DNA from: Lepraria neglecta
Taxonomy: Eukaryota > Ascomycota > Lecanoromycetes > Lecanorales > Stereocaulaceae
Assembly (NCBI GenBank): GCA_033220425.1
Contig: CM065649.1
Span: forward strand, 930,001-994,000
DNA: 64,000 nt
Direction of reading: 5' to 3'
A model generated the notes under the pieces. That model did not search any database. It had not been told where the DNA came from and saw nothing but the letters and a program-made list of their open reading frames with translations. How positions within the stretch are numbered: position 1 is the first letter of the stretch; each line of letters begins with the position of its first letter. A program made the position numbers and the translations under genes. This document shows, one piece after another, positions 11,557 to 21,999 of this stretch.

Positions 11557-11940
11557 ATGACGTTCACCCCTTTATATAACAACTCCATTGAGGAACGAAG
11601 TAGCACATTCAGGTTCTTAGCTACAGCGGGCCAACGGCATACTTGCTTTCCTTTCTTTCCTTGGGAAGCTCTTGTATACGCCGGCTTTACGAAGAAATAC
11701 CACCCTGAGCATAAGGATATGGTGATGTGCAGGGAATGTGGATTATGGCTCTCTGATTGGAAGAAACAAGCACTCCCTTTGAAACAGATATCAGAACATA
11801 CACAAGCTGTTCTTCTGGGAGAACACCAACGCTATTCGCCAGACTGTCCGTTCGTTAAAGCCTATGCAGCAATGCAGGCAATAGTGTCAGCGACTCCGCA
11901 GGCAACTCGGCGATTTGCCCCAGGAGGAATCTCTCAATAG
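11557..11940 (+). pseudogene. BIR-like domain frame inside the short-LTR element
   Basis: A 127-residue open frame with the landmarks of a baculovirus-IAP-repeat (BIR) domain. It has R..STF at residues 14-18, WEALVYAGF at 36-44 (the usual LA.AGF region), DMVMCRECG at 54-62 with the first zinc pair C58/C61, and W68. GEHQRYSPDCPF at 88-99 supplies H90 and C97 with the expected H-x6-C spacing. The C61-H90 gap is 28 residues, longer than the usual 16 or so, so the middle holds an insert. BIR domains bind zinc and are known from IAPs, and fungi normally have only the Bir1/survivin-type protein. No other BIR landmarks follow; the downstream frames are Gln/Ala-rich. Domain assignment is by motif only. 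Confidence 0.62.
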
Positions 11941-12629
11941 TGTAATACAGAAGCCCTCGAAGCAGGTCTAAAGGCATTAAAGCAGCAACCCGACCAAAGC
12001 CTCCAGGAGATGTGGGAACAGTACAAGCAAAAATATATGACACCTGCTAAGACGCCTATCGAGATATCTGCTCAGAAGCCTTCTAAAACCACTCCTCAAT
12101 CAGCTACTAAGCAAGCTGCTCAGATAACGTCACAAACAGCTCCGCAGTCAGCTAAGCAAGCAGCTTCTCAGCCACTTACGCAACAAGCTTCTCAATCGAT
12201 TACTGAGACACTAGCTAAAACTGCAACGCTAGAGACATCTCGTGAGCTCAGCAAATTAGCTTCCTCAGCTAATCAGCTACCTTCTCTGCTAGCACCCCAG
12301 GCTGAACACAAAGAACCCCCGGGCAAGCAATGTGCGCAACAGCAAAAGCATATAGCCTCTCAGCCACCTACGCAATCAGCTGCTAAGCAAGCTGCTCAGA
12401 CAATGCCACTTGCAGCTTCGCAACCAGCTAAGCAAACACCTTCGCAACCCCTTCCTCCGAAATCTCCCCAACGAGCTTCTTAGCTACTCACTCAGCAAGC
12501 TCTTCAGCCGACTACCCAACAAGTGTCTTTACAAGCAGCTTCCCAGTCAACTTCTCAGGAAGCTTCTCTACAAGCGACTTCACATGTATCCTTACAGGCA
12601 GACCTGCTACCAGCTAAGCAAGCAGGACC

Positions 12630-12805
12630 TCTCGATTACCATATATGCAAGCTATGCAATGCAGCCTTCTCATCCATTGCACGCCTCATACGTCATACGT
12701 AGGACAACATATGCAACAAGCCCAGATGCAAGCTATGTGAGCAGACCTTTGCGTCCAAGAATCAACTACACCAGCATATACGCGAAGATTGTCAATACAG
12801 CAAAA
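12630..12805 (+). pseudogene. Two Cys/His zinc-finger-like motifs inside the short-LTR element
   Basis: The plus strand encodes ICKLCNAAFSSIARLIRH and, about 25 codons later, CKLCEQTFASKNQLHQH followed by IREDC. Both show C-x2-C, a central Phe, and His or Cys after 10-18 residues, so they look like C2H2/C2HC fingers. They follow a Gln/Ala/Ser-rich stretch (12010-12480) made of imperfect repeats of the QAASQ/KQA type. A nucleic-acid-binding role in place of a gag zinc knuckle is only a guess. Confidence 0.5.
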
Positions 12806-12846
12806 ATAACCGACAATCAAGCAACTCAGCTGCTCGCAAAGCTACT

Positions 12847-13464
12847 TTGTCGCTACATCTCCCAGCGAGGACATCTCATTCAGTAGAGACATCTTCTTCC
12901 AGGCCTACAGTGTCAGCAATACCATCAGCGCCAGCGACTCCACCGGCTACGCCACCTCCGACATATCGAGTAGTCTCACCTCCACCGCCAGCTTACAAAG
13001 CAGCTAAAAAGGCGTACCTTACAGTCGAAGACCTCTACATGCGATACGCACCCCTGAGAGCACTCCGATCAGCTCGACAATCGGCTCACCAATCAGCTTG
13101 CAGCAAAGCTACACGAGTGTCTAGCTATCTCACCATCCATGACTTATTCCGACGATTTGGCAAGCGTATCTCAGCCGAATCTGGCCCAGCTGCAGACAAG
13201 CCTGCAAGCAAATCCTCCGCAACAGCTATAAGCAAGCAGTCAGACACAGAGCTAAACCAAATCCAGCTAGCTCGCCAAGACAAATATGTGTCGGACCTGG
13301 AAACATCGGCAATCGACTCCGTTCGGTCCAGAAAGTCGAATGCCAAGACATCAGATATTTACTTTCTGCCTCAGGTCCAAAAATTGCAACAACGCCCTGG
13401 ATCAATTACTAAACATGCCCCCCTTGGCAACCAGTCTCATAGCTTCCCCGAGGATACTTCTTAA
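12847..13464 (+). pseudogene. Pro/Ser-rich frame with a twice-repeated LTxxDLxxR motif
   Basis: A 205-residue open frame in the short-LTR element. A Pro-rich start (APATPPATPPPTYRVV) is followed by two related helices: YLTVEDLYMRYAPL near residue 56 and YLTIHDLFRRFGKR near residue 93. The second half is polar and low in complexity. I do not recognise the protein. The repeated motif suggests a small self-association or binding module and marks the frame as once coding. Confidence 0.45.
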
Positions 13465-14946
13465 GCCCCCGCAGCAGATGCCTGCCACCTACGTCGCCGC
13501 CGAATGCAACTTCTTTTGCGGGCAGACTTTAAGGCAGAGTTATCACTTGCAGCTCCGCTCCGCCAGCCAATCAGAAGCTCCGCTCACCGCAATTATCGCT
13601 GATACGGCTACTTTCTTACCGAGCCCTCGCTGCCATCTACCTGATACTGCCTCCATCAGTGCCTACCGTTCCCCCAGGCCTTATTTATCGACGAGCATCG
13701 ATCCTTTTACTAGGCCATCGATAGCTAGTAGCTGCTCACTAGGCTACCGCCTCACCACCTATATCCAGAGCTTCCGCCATAAGCAAGGATCACCTAGTAC
13801 AGTAAACTGCTTTGCCACGAGCAGCGCTGTCTCACGCCACGTCTCATAGCGGCGGCGACCTCATATACTCGTCACTTACCACTCAGCATATCTCCCTGCA
13901 GAGACCCTACCTTTTAGGATGCTCGCACCTCAGCAGCATCTGCCAGCCAGCGCACCGGGCGCACCTTTCAATTCTTCAAGGCTATGCCTGTTCAGCTACT
14001 GCTCAATCCATTAGCCTACTCAGCACCCTATACCAACGCCTTAACAAGAACCTTTTTTAATTCATACAAATTGCACCTTACCTATTGACGACGGGGACGC
14101 CGTCTTCTCTTTTCTTTTACCGGCAATAAGGGTAGTAGTATATACAGTGCTATATACAGCATAGCAATGCTATATGCCCCTATGCAGGGAGTCAACCGAG
14201 CGTCCACATTGACACTGCCAAGCAACCGAGTCGATAAGACAAGCGAACGTTGCTATATCCTAGCAAGCAACCGAGCTTGGCTAGGAGCGACGTTGATTGG
14301 AGATGTCGATAGATTGACATATGTCTATGCAGCCGGAACGCAGACGTTGCATGGAGCTACACTACATGCTACAGTAGAGGCGGCTGACCAATGGCAATCA
14401 AGCATACCGAGTCAGCAGACGAGCTATGCTTAGCGGAAGGTTGACAACTGCATGGATTACTAGCAAATTTTCAAATTCTGCAGTACTGCTATCTCAGGCC
14501 TACGCAGCTCTTCAAGCAAAACTCAGCACTAGCCGTACTGCATCGACAACAAGCTCAACGCCAATGTCAACGTCAACGTCAACAGCAAGCATACTTGCCT
14601 CAGCAGCAGCAGCAGCAGCTATCACTCCCCAGACATGAAACCCCGATTGCAATTTCTTCAGAACCTCATGCGACATATACACCTTCCCAATCGACTAATA
14701 AGCATGCGCCCCTTACCGATACACGTCATAACAACCTCGAGCGCATTGCGCGTCCTCCCAAAGCCGCTCGCTATGCCACCTCGCTGCCGCCAAATTTCGA
14801 TACGGCCTTACAGGGTCGCCTTACAAGAGCTGGGACATACACACAGACACTATGATTGGTTGGATACGTGGACATAAGCTTGGGTAAAGCTCTACAATGG
14901 CTATGGACGACAGGGACGTCGCCTTCTTCTTCTTTTGTGGGCATTC

Positions 14947-15100
14947 TGATACAGGGCTGGATTTGGTCAACACCGCAGACTTCAGCTTAGTCAGCATTCA
15001 GCCCTATGAGCTTGCTTATCATGCTCATCCATTCCATAGAACAATCAACAATCTTACCACAAATACTACTATCATGAATATACAGGATAACCCCGTATCA
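14947..15100 (+). repeat. Right LTR of the short-LTR element
   Basis: Second copy of the 154-bp repeat, followed directly by ATTGG, the 5-bp target duplication. A pyrimidine-rich run (CTTCTTCTTCTTTTGTGGG) lies just inside it. Confidence 0.88.
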
Positions 15101-15365
15101 ATTGGAAAGGAGACTGATGCAAAAGATAAGCCAAAATATAAGAGGTATCAAGACAAACAGAATGATAAAAACCAGTTAGATGAACAACGAATATTCTATA
15201 CACTGTAGACGGAATGAACGAAAAGGAAAGAGGAGAGGGACGTATGTGGACAGCCGGCAGAGCCATATATGGAGCCATCGGATCAGCATCCGCTTCCAGC
15301 TATGCAAAAAGTCTCGCTTAAACTTGCAAGAAGCCGACGGCGAGTACGAAAGAAGGAAGTGGCTG

Positions 15366-15690
15366 AGGGGGAGCACGGGGGAGCACTGGGAGAGCACGAG
15401 CGAAGAGGGAGCATATTGACGAAACGGGCTTTAGCGGGGAAGCAAAGCGGCGAGACCTGAGTCAGCAGCGGGTCACGTGTTGCCCTGGGTTCGGGGAATA
15501 TATATATATTATATACACCCCGAACTTAGGATTTGAAATTGCCGTTCCGGGACGGGAAAGGGAGCAGGGCCGCTTTAGAGAGAGCACCAGGGGAGCATAG
15601 GGGAGCACCGAGAGAGCACCGAGAGAGCACCGAAGGAGAACCGAGAGAGCACCGAAGGGAGCAACGGGGCGCAGCTCATGGGAGCCTATA
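15366..15690 (+). repeat. GGGAGCA minisatellite family, copy A
   Basis: A tract of GGGAGCAC/GAGAGAGCACC units is split by a TATA-rich core: TTCGGGG, then an ATATATATATTATATA-type run, then CCCCGAAC (15498-15533). The core is followed by CTTAGGATTTGAAATTGCCG and TTCCGGGACGGGAAAGGGAG, then again by GGGAGCA units. The same core and arms recur near 25 kb and 29.7 kb. No coding sequence is visible. Confidence 0.7.
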
Positions 15691-16249
15691 TTAGCAACTT
15701 TAGGTCGGCTAAAGCTACTTTCCTCTAAGCCCAATGGAGTTTCTGTCAAGGCTGGCTTATGGATGCAAGCCACGTTTTGTTCACTGGTCTGTGTTCAGCC
15801 TGATGCGAGTCTATATTGATAAGGTAGGGAGGCAACTTAAAAATGTTTCTGCTTCCTTCCCTAGCCGCATTGTCTTCATTAGTCGAATCTCCATTCAGTT
15901 AATGTCCCTTGTGAATATCCCTTCGCTATATTATTCCCTTATAATCCTTACTCTCTTTGGATATAATATGCCTTATTTTTTGAAATATAGCTTTTTAGAT
16001 GATCGAAACCGTGACTAATTTAAATATCGCTTAACGGATGCTTTAATACCTTACGTCGACAACATCCTATTAAACGTTAAAAATAACGTCGGCGAATAAA
16101 AAGCATAATAACAATTCGAGCTAATGTAGGCATTCACACTTATAACTAAGGCTGCGGACGATGTCGCTCTCTGCATAAAGTTACACAATAATCAGTGTTG
16201 CCAACGGTTTGCCGGACTGCTAGCAGTCGAACAGTCTAACTTAAACCGT
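15691..16249. other. No gene seen; AT-rich decayed sequence
   Basis: AT-rich sequence between the minisatellite copy and the pogo/Fot1 element. Short open frames have no recognisable motif. Text such as FKYRLTDALIPYVDNILLNV can be read near 16019-16080 and may be a relic of a repeat, but I cannot assign it. Confidence 0.5.
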
Positions 16250-17396
16250 TAACGTAATCTACCCCCTAGTTGGCCACACCCCCTAGTTGGCCACACCCCC
16301 TAGTTGGCCAGTGCCTCCCACGAAAACGCGACTTTCAACAAAACACCAAAATGCCACCCAACCACAAAAGCGATCAGGAAGCTAGAATTCTTCAAGCCAT
16401 TGAAGCTATTCATGATAATACATCTCCAAGTGTACGCGCCGCAGCCCGCACCTACGACGTCCCTCGCTCAACTTTAACCAATCGTCTCGGTGGATAGCCA
16501 ACGCGCCAATAATCCCAAATAGTAAATCGAAAGCTCCTCCCTACGGAAAAAGAAGCCCTTCTTTAATGGGTTCTATCTATAGGCGAACGGGGGTTTCCAC
16601 CCCGGATCTCTGCTGTACGCAAAATGGCTGATATTCTTCTTTCGGCGCGCGCTGCATCCCCTGTCGATACGTTACCCACTATAGGCGAAAATTGGGTCCG
16701 CAAATTTATTAATCGTCATGAGCAGCTTTAATCGAAATATACACGGAAGTATAACTACCAACGGGCCTTATGTAAGGACCCTAAGGCCATAAGTGACTGG
16801 TTTCGACTTGTGAAGAATACGCGGGCGAAATATGGCATCCTAGACGAAGACGTCTACAATTTTGACGAAACGGGGTTCCAAATGGGGGTTATAGGCACTG
16901 CCAAAGTGGTGATAGGGTTATAAAGAGCCGGGAAAGCATTGGTTATACAGCCCCCTAAGTCCGACGGAACGGGCGCTGAAGCGGGTAGTCAAAGGGTGTC
17001 AAATGGCTATGCATAACGCTGCACTTTTAGCCAGCGAAATTAAGGATCTACGGGCTATGAGCACACGTCAAAAGCGCAAGCGAGAAACTCCTCGCTTATA
17101 TATAGCTAGTGGGGGGGTTCTGACTGCGGAGGAAGGACAAGATCGAGTTAAAAGAGCTCAAGTAGCTGATAAAGCTGTTTTGAGCGGAGTTGCTGCGCAA
17201 GCTTCTGGCCGCGCGCCACCAAGATGTAGCTCGCTGGAGCATAATGCCAGGGTATGTCCGACACGTGTAGCTTGATTTCTAGTTGTAAATAGCTTAATTC
17301 TATGGAAATTTGTTGATATTTCATACGTTAGTTGCATTTCAGGGTAGAGCACTGGCCAACTAGGGGGTGTGGCCAACTAGGGGGTAGATTACGTTA
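16250..17396 (+). mobile_element. pogo/Fot1-type DNA transposon with internal deletion
   Basis: A 1,147-bp element between TA dinucleotides (16250-16251 and 17395-17396). Its inverted repeats start ACGTAATCTACCCCCTAGTT and contain a tandem unit of about 17 bp (ACCCCCTAGTTGGCCAC), three times at the left end and twice at the right. Inside are the front and the back of a pogo-type transposase with the middle missing. It ends only about 100 bp before the first readable codons of the broken HET gene. Confidence 0.85.
16351..17273 (+). pseudogene. pogo/Fot1 transposase, deleted and interrupted
   Basis: The start has a HTH-psq region (DNTSPSVRAAARTYDVPRST and LTNRL), then a CENP-B-like second helix region (GFPPRISAVRKMADILLSAR and NWVRKFINRH), then YGILDEDVYNFDETGFQMGV, which holds the first catalytic Asp. 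The sequence then jumps to the C-terminal tail: KGCQMAMHNAAL-like text, LRAMSTRQKRKRE, IASGGVLTAEEGQ, and CSSLEHNARVCP, which is a knuckle-like end. The central DDE segment with the second and third acidic residues is absent, and several stops are present. Family length would be near 550 aa; only about 250 codons remain. Confidence 0.8.
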
Positions 17397-17495
17397 GTTA
17401 GCTTAGTAAGCTTCCGAAGATGAAATCACTGATCTACTACGAGTCACCAATTTGGATGTCTTCGCCAAGCCAGGTATGTATCAAAGTACGAGGGG

Positions 17496-18690
17496 TTGAA
17501 ATCTTGCCGCACATTGACAACTTCATTAGAAACGCTTGCGGGAAGATATGTTTGTGGCAGGCTTTTTATTCCAGGCATAGATATCTATGAATGCCATTCA
17601 TGGGCAAGACAGCACCTTTCAGAGTGTGAGATCTACCACAAAGATTGCGAGTCTTCACTTGATCGCGAAATGCCTACACGTGTGGTTGACTTAGGCAGGC
17701 CTGGATCAGGAAGCAATCCTTATATCCTAGAAACAGGTGGCCGGCTAGAAAATATGTAGCCTTGTCTTATTATCCAGTTGAGCTAAAAAAGTCAAATTAT
17801 AGTGCAATGCTGCAAGGTTTTGACGACACCTCCCTGACCAAAAGCCACGAGGAAGCTTTGAAGGTCGCTCAAATATTGGGCTATAGGTATATCTGGATTG
17901 ATGCTTTGTGCATCATTCAGGACGATTCATCAGACTGGGAGAAAGAAAGTTCCCGAATGACCGAATGTTATCACAACGCTGCTCTAACTTTGATAGCTGG
18001 GGAGTCAGACCACAGCTCCAAAGGCTTTCTTAGTTATGCATTCAAACACTATGTCGATTCCGTACGGTTTGATTATACGCATCCAGACGCCCCCGGCGAG
18101 AAGGGCGACTTGTACGTGTGTCTGCCCAGGAGCACAAAGACAGGGCCAGTGGAAGATGGAGCGTGGTGTTTTCAAGAGGATCTTCTAACCCGGCGGAAAC
18201 TCATCTTCGGACGCGAACAACTCTTTCTCAATTGCGCAAGCAGAGCGTTTCATGAGTCAGGGATTGTTTGCAACAACATTCGTTCAAGATCCACGACTGT
18301 TAACGAAATATTTCTGTCATTAGATTTGCATACCACAGGCGAGAGTCCAAACGTGAGAAGAGAAAGAGTGATCTCAGCCTGGTATAGCATAGTTGAAGAA
18401 TTTCCAGCTCGTAGCATATTTGACCCTCTCAGCATTACAACCATACCAATACAAAGCACGAGCGATAACCAGCCTCGTCTCGGGCGATATATAAGAGGCT
18501 TGAAATGGTCTTACAAGAAAACAATCCCTTCGAACTACTGGGTGACAGACACACACTTCCTAATCTACCCGTCCTCAATAAAACCTACGCGGCAGGCTAT
18601 GAATTCTGCCTTCTTCTGAAATGTGCATTAGATCTGAGATTCCTCATATGGCCCCAATCAGGGCAATATCTCTCCCTTGGTGCTGCAGAT
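17496..18690 (+). pseudogene. Broken HET-domain gene
   Basis: A relic of a heterokaryon-incompatibility (HET) gene. The first piece (17496-17758, no ATG) has SECEIYHKDCESSL and MPTRVVDLG, the usual lead-in. A frame change near 17735 precedes KYVALSYYPVE, where intact genes read YVALSYCWG, so the WG of the first HET block is lost. The second piece (to 18619) holds the other blocks: ILGYRYIWIDALCIIQDDSS, YHNAALTLIAGES, and GPVEDGAWCFQEDLLTRRKL. The C-terminal domain changes frame again near 18500 and ends early. Its 5' end was probably lost near the adjoining pogo/Fot1 element. It resembles the intact HET gene at 22000 (WYSIVEEFPARSIFDP versus WYGITTEYSSRSFFDP), so the two are old duplicates. 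Confidence 0.8.
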
Positions 18691-18737
18691 AATTGCCTCT
18701 AAGGGTGCCTGGTTGCAAATTTTCTTCGAGCGTGATC

Positions 18738-20597
18738 CTAATCGGATTTCCTACTGTTCTGTTCCTTAGTCTCTTCGGCATCCAGTGTCTTACTCCAAAT
18801 TTCCAGTTCGTCCTTTCTTCCTGTCTCCCTCAACAACTCATACAACTTATCCTGAATATGTGCAAGTGCCTCGGTCCGTCCCCACAACACGCCACCACTA
18901 ATTCTTGCCTGCTTCAGCCATGCAACCACCTGCTCCAGGTTTCCCGCGCACTCGCACGTCTTAGTGATGTCCTCCATCGTGTAAACTGCGCACTCATCAT
19001 GATACAGCGGGTCCGGGTTAGGCACGTCTAGCTGCTGGCTGACGATGTCGAAGCAAATACTTAGCGAGGCAGCCCAGTCACGCTGGTCCATATAGACATG
19101 TTCGACCCGGCGCAACAGCAAACGCTCTGGTAGCGTTCCGGATCCCATTACGGCGCGGATAGCCCGGAGGCCGTCATGGGCTACGCGGAGAGTCTCGGAG
19201 TAGTCACCGCTCCGGCGGAGGAGTGCGCAGAGCCGGTGGGTGGCGAGCTGCGTCAGCTCGTGTATGGGGCCGAGCGTGGAGCGCAGGCGCTCGACAATGA
19301 ACGTGAGCGCACGCAGGCTGATGTATATATCGCCGTTGTCCTCCTCCAATTTGTTGATGACTAGCGAAATGGGGTGGTCTCGGGGAAGCTGCTCGCGTAC
19401 AAGCTCACTCAGATATCGGAGCAAGCCGTTGCGTACGTAGGGGCACGCAGAGGTGTTGACGGGCGACAACGTGCTTAGCAGCTCGATAAGGATGGTGGCT
19501 GTACTTTGATCCAATGCATATTTCGTGTCGTTCGCTGTCAGCTTCTTGAGAAGTCGTAACCCTCGTGTTTGGCTTTCGGTTGAGCCACGTATCGCGCCCG
19601 CCGATACCTTCATCAAGTAGATGGCGAGGTCAGTATCGTTCCAGAATTCTGTTTTTCTTACGATTGAAGATGTATTAAAATTTCCTGTTGTATAGAAAGT
19701 GCGGATACTGAAAAGAATGAACTCGAGGTTTGCGCTCGGTAGTTGGCTGGGTGACAACACATTGAGCGCAGACGTGGTCCCGATTCCTGAACCTCCAGCA
19801 AGGTAACGATGCATCTGTTCTGCTCGTTCTCGCGAAGGTCGTGTTTCATCTGCTAGCTCTTGAATAGGTATTGTTGATTCGGGAGTGGTTTCTGAATCGT
19901 GATCCGAGTTGCTGCTGGAGCACCGGCTGTTTTCGCTCAATTTGTGTCTAGGTGATGGGCTCCACTCATCTAAAGTAATACACCGATGATTTGGCTTTTC
20001 GAGAGTAATGTTGTGTGCTTGATTTATCGATAAGGTGAATTTTTGAAAATCGTTATATAGTGAGTCCATCTTCGCTTCAAGATTGGAGAATGCCTCTTTT
20101 GAGGCTGCGTTGTTCGCTATGACAAGCCTATTTGTAGTTACCTGGACCTCCAGTCCAAGAATACCAAGCTCCCGTATCATCTCTATGTTGAGTCCATTCA
20201 ACCTCTCTAGCTTCTGTGATAGCTCTTTCTCAACTTTGAGCGACACAAGTAATTGCCACAAGCCGCGGACGGAGGCTCCTTTTTCTTTACTTGTGTAAAC
20301 TAAAGGCATCAACATGTTATGGATATCTAGCATGACTGGATAAAGTGCGGCCACCGATCCTGATAAACGGTCTAGTTGAGGACGGTCCAAGTTCTGAAGG
20401 ATTTTTGAGCCCGCGTTGCAACTTTGACAAAGGCGAGATATAGAATTTTCCACCTCACCCAGAAGCAACGTCAGTCTTTCTGGAATATCTTTGAGGTCCC
20501 TTATCAGCTTGACGGTAGCAAGCAGGGCCTGTGCAGCCGTTGACGCAAGCTGTATCCCAGCTGCCAAACCACCTATGATTGAGAGAGGATCCGCCAT
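18738..20597 (-). CDS. PigL_N/STAND-type N-terminal protein with TPR-like C-terminus
   Basis: I start at the internal Met (20597) because MADPLSIIGGLAAGIQLAS is the standard opening of the fungal STAND/NLR N-terminal domain (PigL_N type). An upstream in-frame codon at 20672 adds only 25 unlikely residues. The domain is helical (residues 1-200). A Ser-rich linker follows (CSSSNSDHDSETTPESTI region), then a helical C-terminal part with TPR-like pairs (RRSGDYSETLRVAHDGLRAI; QRDWAASLSICFDIVSQQLD). No NACHT or NB-ARC P-loop is visible, so at 619 aa it is a stand-alone version of a domain usually fused to an NTPase and repeats. It lies tail-to-tail with the broken HET gene and head-to-head with the intact one. 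A signalling or self-recognition role is inferred from family and neighbours only. Confidence 0.72.
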   Translation of the reverse strand: MADPLSIIGGLAAGIQLASTAAQALLATVKLIRDLKDIPERLTLLLGEVENSISRLCQSCNAGSKILQNLDRPQLDRLSGSVAALYPVMLDIHNMLMPLVYTSKEKGASVRGLWQLLVSLKVEKELSQKLERLNGLNIEMIRELGILGLEVQVTTNRLVIANNAASKEAFSNLEAKMDSLYNDFQKFTLSINQAHNITLEKPNHRCITLDEWSPSPRHKLSENSRCSSSNSDHDSETTPESTIPIQELADETRPSRERAEQMHRYLAGGSGIGTTSALNVLSPSQLPSANLEFILFSIRTFYTTGNFNTSSIVRKTEFWNDTDLAIYLMKVSAGAIRGSTESQTRGLRLLKKLTANDTKYALDQSTATILIELLSTLSPVNTSACPYVRNGLLRYLSELVREQLPRDHPISLVINKLEEDNGDIYISLRALTFIVERLRSTLGPIHELTQLATHRLCALLRRSGDYSETLRVAHDGLRAIRAVMGSGTLPERLLLRRVEHVYMDQRDWAASLSICFDIVSQQLDVPNPDPLYHDECAVYTMEDITKTCECAGNLEQVVAWLKQARISGGVLWGRTEALAHIQDKLYELLRETGRKDELEIWSKTLDAEETKEQNSRKSD

Positions 20598-21999
20598 CGC
20601 GAAAAATAGAGCCTTCAATGGAACAGTTTTGTGTGACTGATCAAAAAGCAGCTTTGCTTTTGAATCGCACACGAATGTCAGGGCATTTACACCAGGCGGA
20701 TGTGCATTCTGAGTTAAATTGTAACTTCATATTAGAAAATGCACTCACCAGAAACTCATGAGGAGAAGAGCATAAAAAGCAAATCTTCTGGTATCTGGTG
20801 GCCTGTCTACAGCGGCGGGGCTGAGCACTCATATGCAGAAGCTCAGGCTGACATGGCCACTTATGCACATCGCAGGATCGTCGGAATGAAAAACTGTAAG
20901 AGCGAAAATCGACGCTACAAAATAGGTCGAGCTTAATTCTGTCCGTTGATCTACTGAATTGCTTAAGAGTGATCGGGTTTTATTTTTTGATTTTGTGCCA
21001 TGGTTCTGTTGAACATCCTCTGTCTTTCCAGCGGCCAAGTAATGACTTCCACCGCAGGGTTGTGGGGTTCATCTTCTTGCAAGGCTGCAATGTTCGCCAC
21101 CCACAAGACTATTCGTTTTCTCTTTCCCGGCGCTTCAATTTTGACTGCGCCACCACCAAATATCTTTATGCAGGGCGAGAACACGTGGCCCCAAGCTATT
21201 GGCTAGCCATTCCTATAAAATGGGATACTTTCCTCAACCGCGTGAAAGTCTTCGTCCCCTTCTAGAATATGCCGATAGGTTTAAAACTTTCTCTATAGCT
21301 AGTTTTTCTCTTCATCTTTCTCTCATATCTCTAACTAGCCAGATAGATTAAGCGAGTTCAATGGTCCTAAGCTAAACAGCAACAAGAAGCTTCAGAAGGA
21401 TTCGCTGCATCACACACTAGACAATTTTAGCGTATTGCTGCCATTTTTCCCAACAATATTTGTACTCAGCATTCTCCTCCCCTCGCCAGCCTTTCTACAA
21501 CCTACGCAACTAGGTAGTTGTTGAATTCTACATCTGCAGCTGTCGAAAAGATGTCCTAAATAGGCAAGCACTATACTAGATTAGGCTTAGCGTAGGAGGA
21601 TTTTAGGAAGAATTCTGACTTCCTGAGATCCTCACCAATGACATATCGGTTGCAACACCATTACAACAGTAGTAAAAGAAGGTCAATTTTGCCCATTTTC
21701 CTCATAGGCAGGGTCCAGGCTTTTCATCGCAAGACTTGAGAGATTTCTGTCTCTTTGGCCCCCAGAACATATAATTCGTTCCTTACTGTTACGATTCTGG
21801 CCTACACGCGGTGACCTTCCATGGTCTTCTACCGCTAACTCTGTTTGGCTAGACGGCTTGGCAGCTACTCTTGTTGCCTTCAGCTCCTCTGTAGATAGTT
21901 TCCTCCTCTAGATTTGATATCCTAGTCATATTACACCCTTATCGACTCGCTCTAGGCAGGCCCCTGACACTTACAGCCCACTTTGTCCTCTACGTTCAC
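20598..21999. other. Intergenic region, no gene recognised
   Basis: The spacer between the divergent PigL_N and HET genes, about 1.4 kb. It must hold both promoters. It contains short frames (for example 20963-21184 minus) with no motif, and pyrimidine-rich, stop-filled sequence from 21270 to 21990 that looks like a decayed repeat. I see no terminal repeats or RNA gene. Confidence 0.5.

Larger units (their letters stand above)
10134..15100 (+). mobile_element. Short-LTR element without pol, carrying BIR-like and zinc-finger parts
   Basis: A 4,967-bp element bounded by 154-bp direct repeats (10134-10287 and 14947-15100). The repeats begin TGATAC and end GTATCA, the TG...CA inverted ends of LTRs, and differ at one position. 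The flanks carry the 5-bp target duplication ATTGG (10129-10133 and 15101-15105). Just inside the left repeat lies TGGTAGCAACGG, a possible primer-binding site. I see no clear purine tract and no reverse transcriptase, integrase or protease, so it must rely on another element's enzymes. The interior is GC-rich and low-complexity, with a BIR-like frame at 11557-11940, two Cys/His fingers near 12640-12800 and a Pro-rich frame at 12847-13464. The interior frames look interrupted in several places. The near-identical LTRs make it a recent insertion. Confidence 0.78.

Noticed and set aside
10134-15100. Reading the short-LTR element as a Polinton or other DNA virus-like element
   Set aside because: It has LTR-type ends with a 5-bp duplication and no polymerase B, capsid or integrase text.
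20963-21184. Minus-strand 73-aa frame in the HET/PigL_N spacer
   Set aside because: The composition is plausible but it has no domain and an antisense frame of equal length, so coding cannot be supported.
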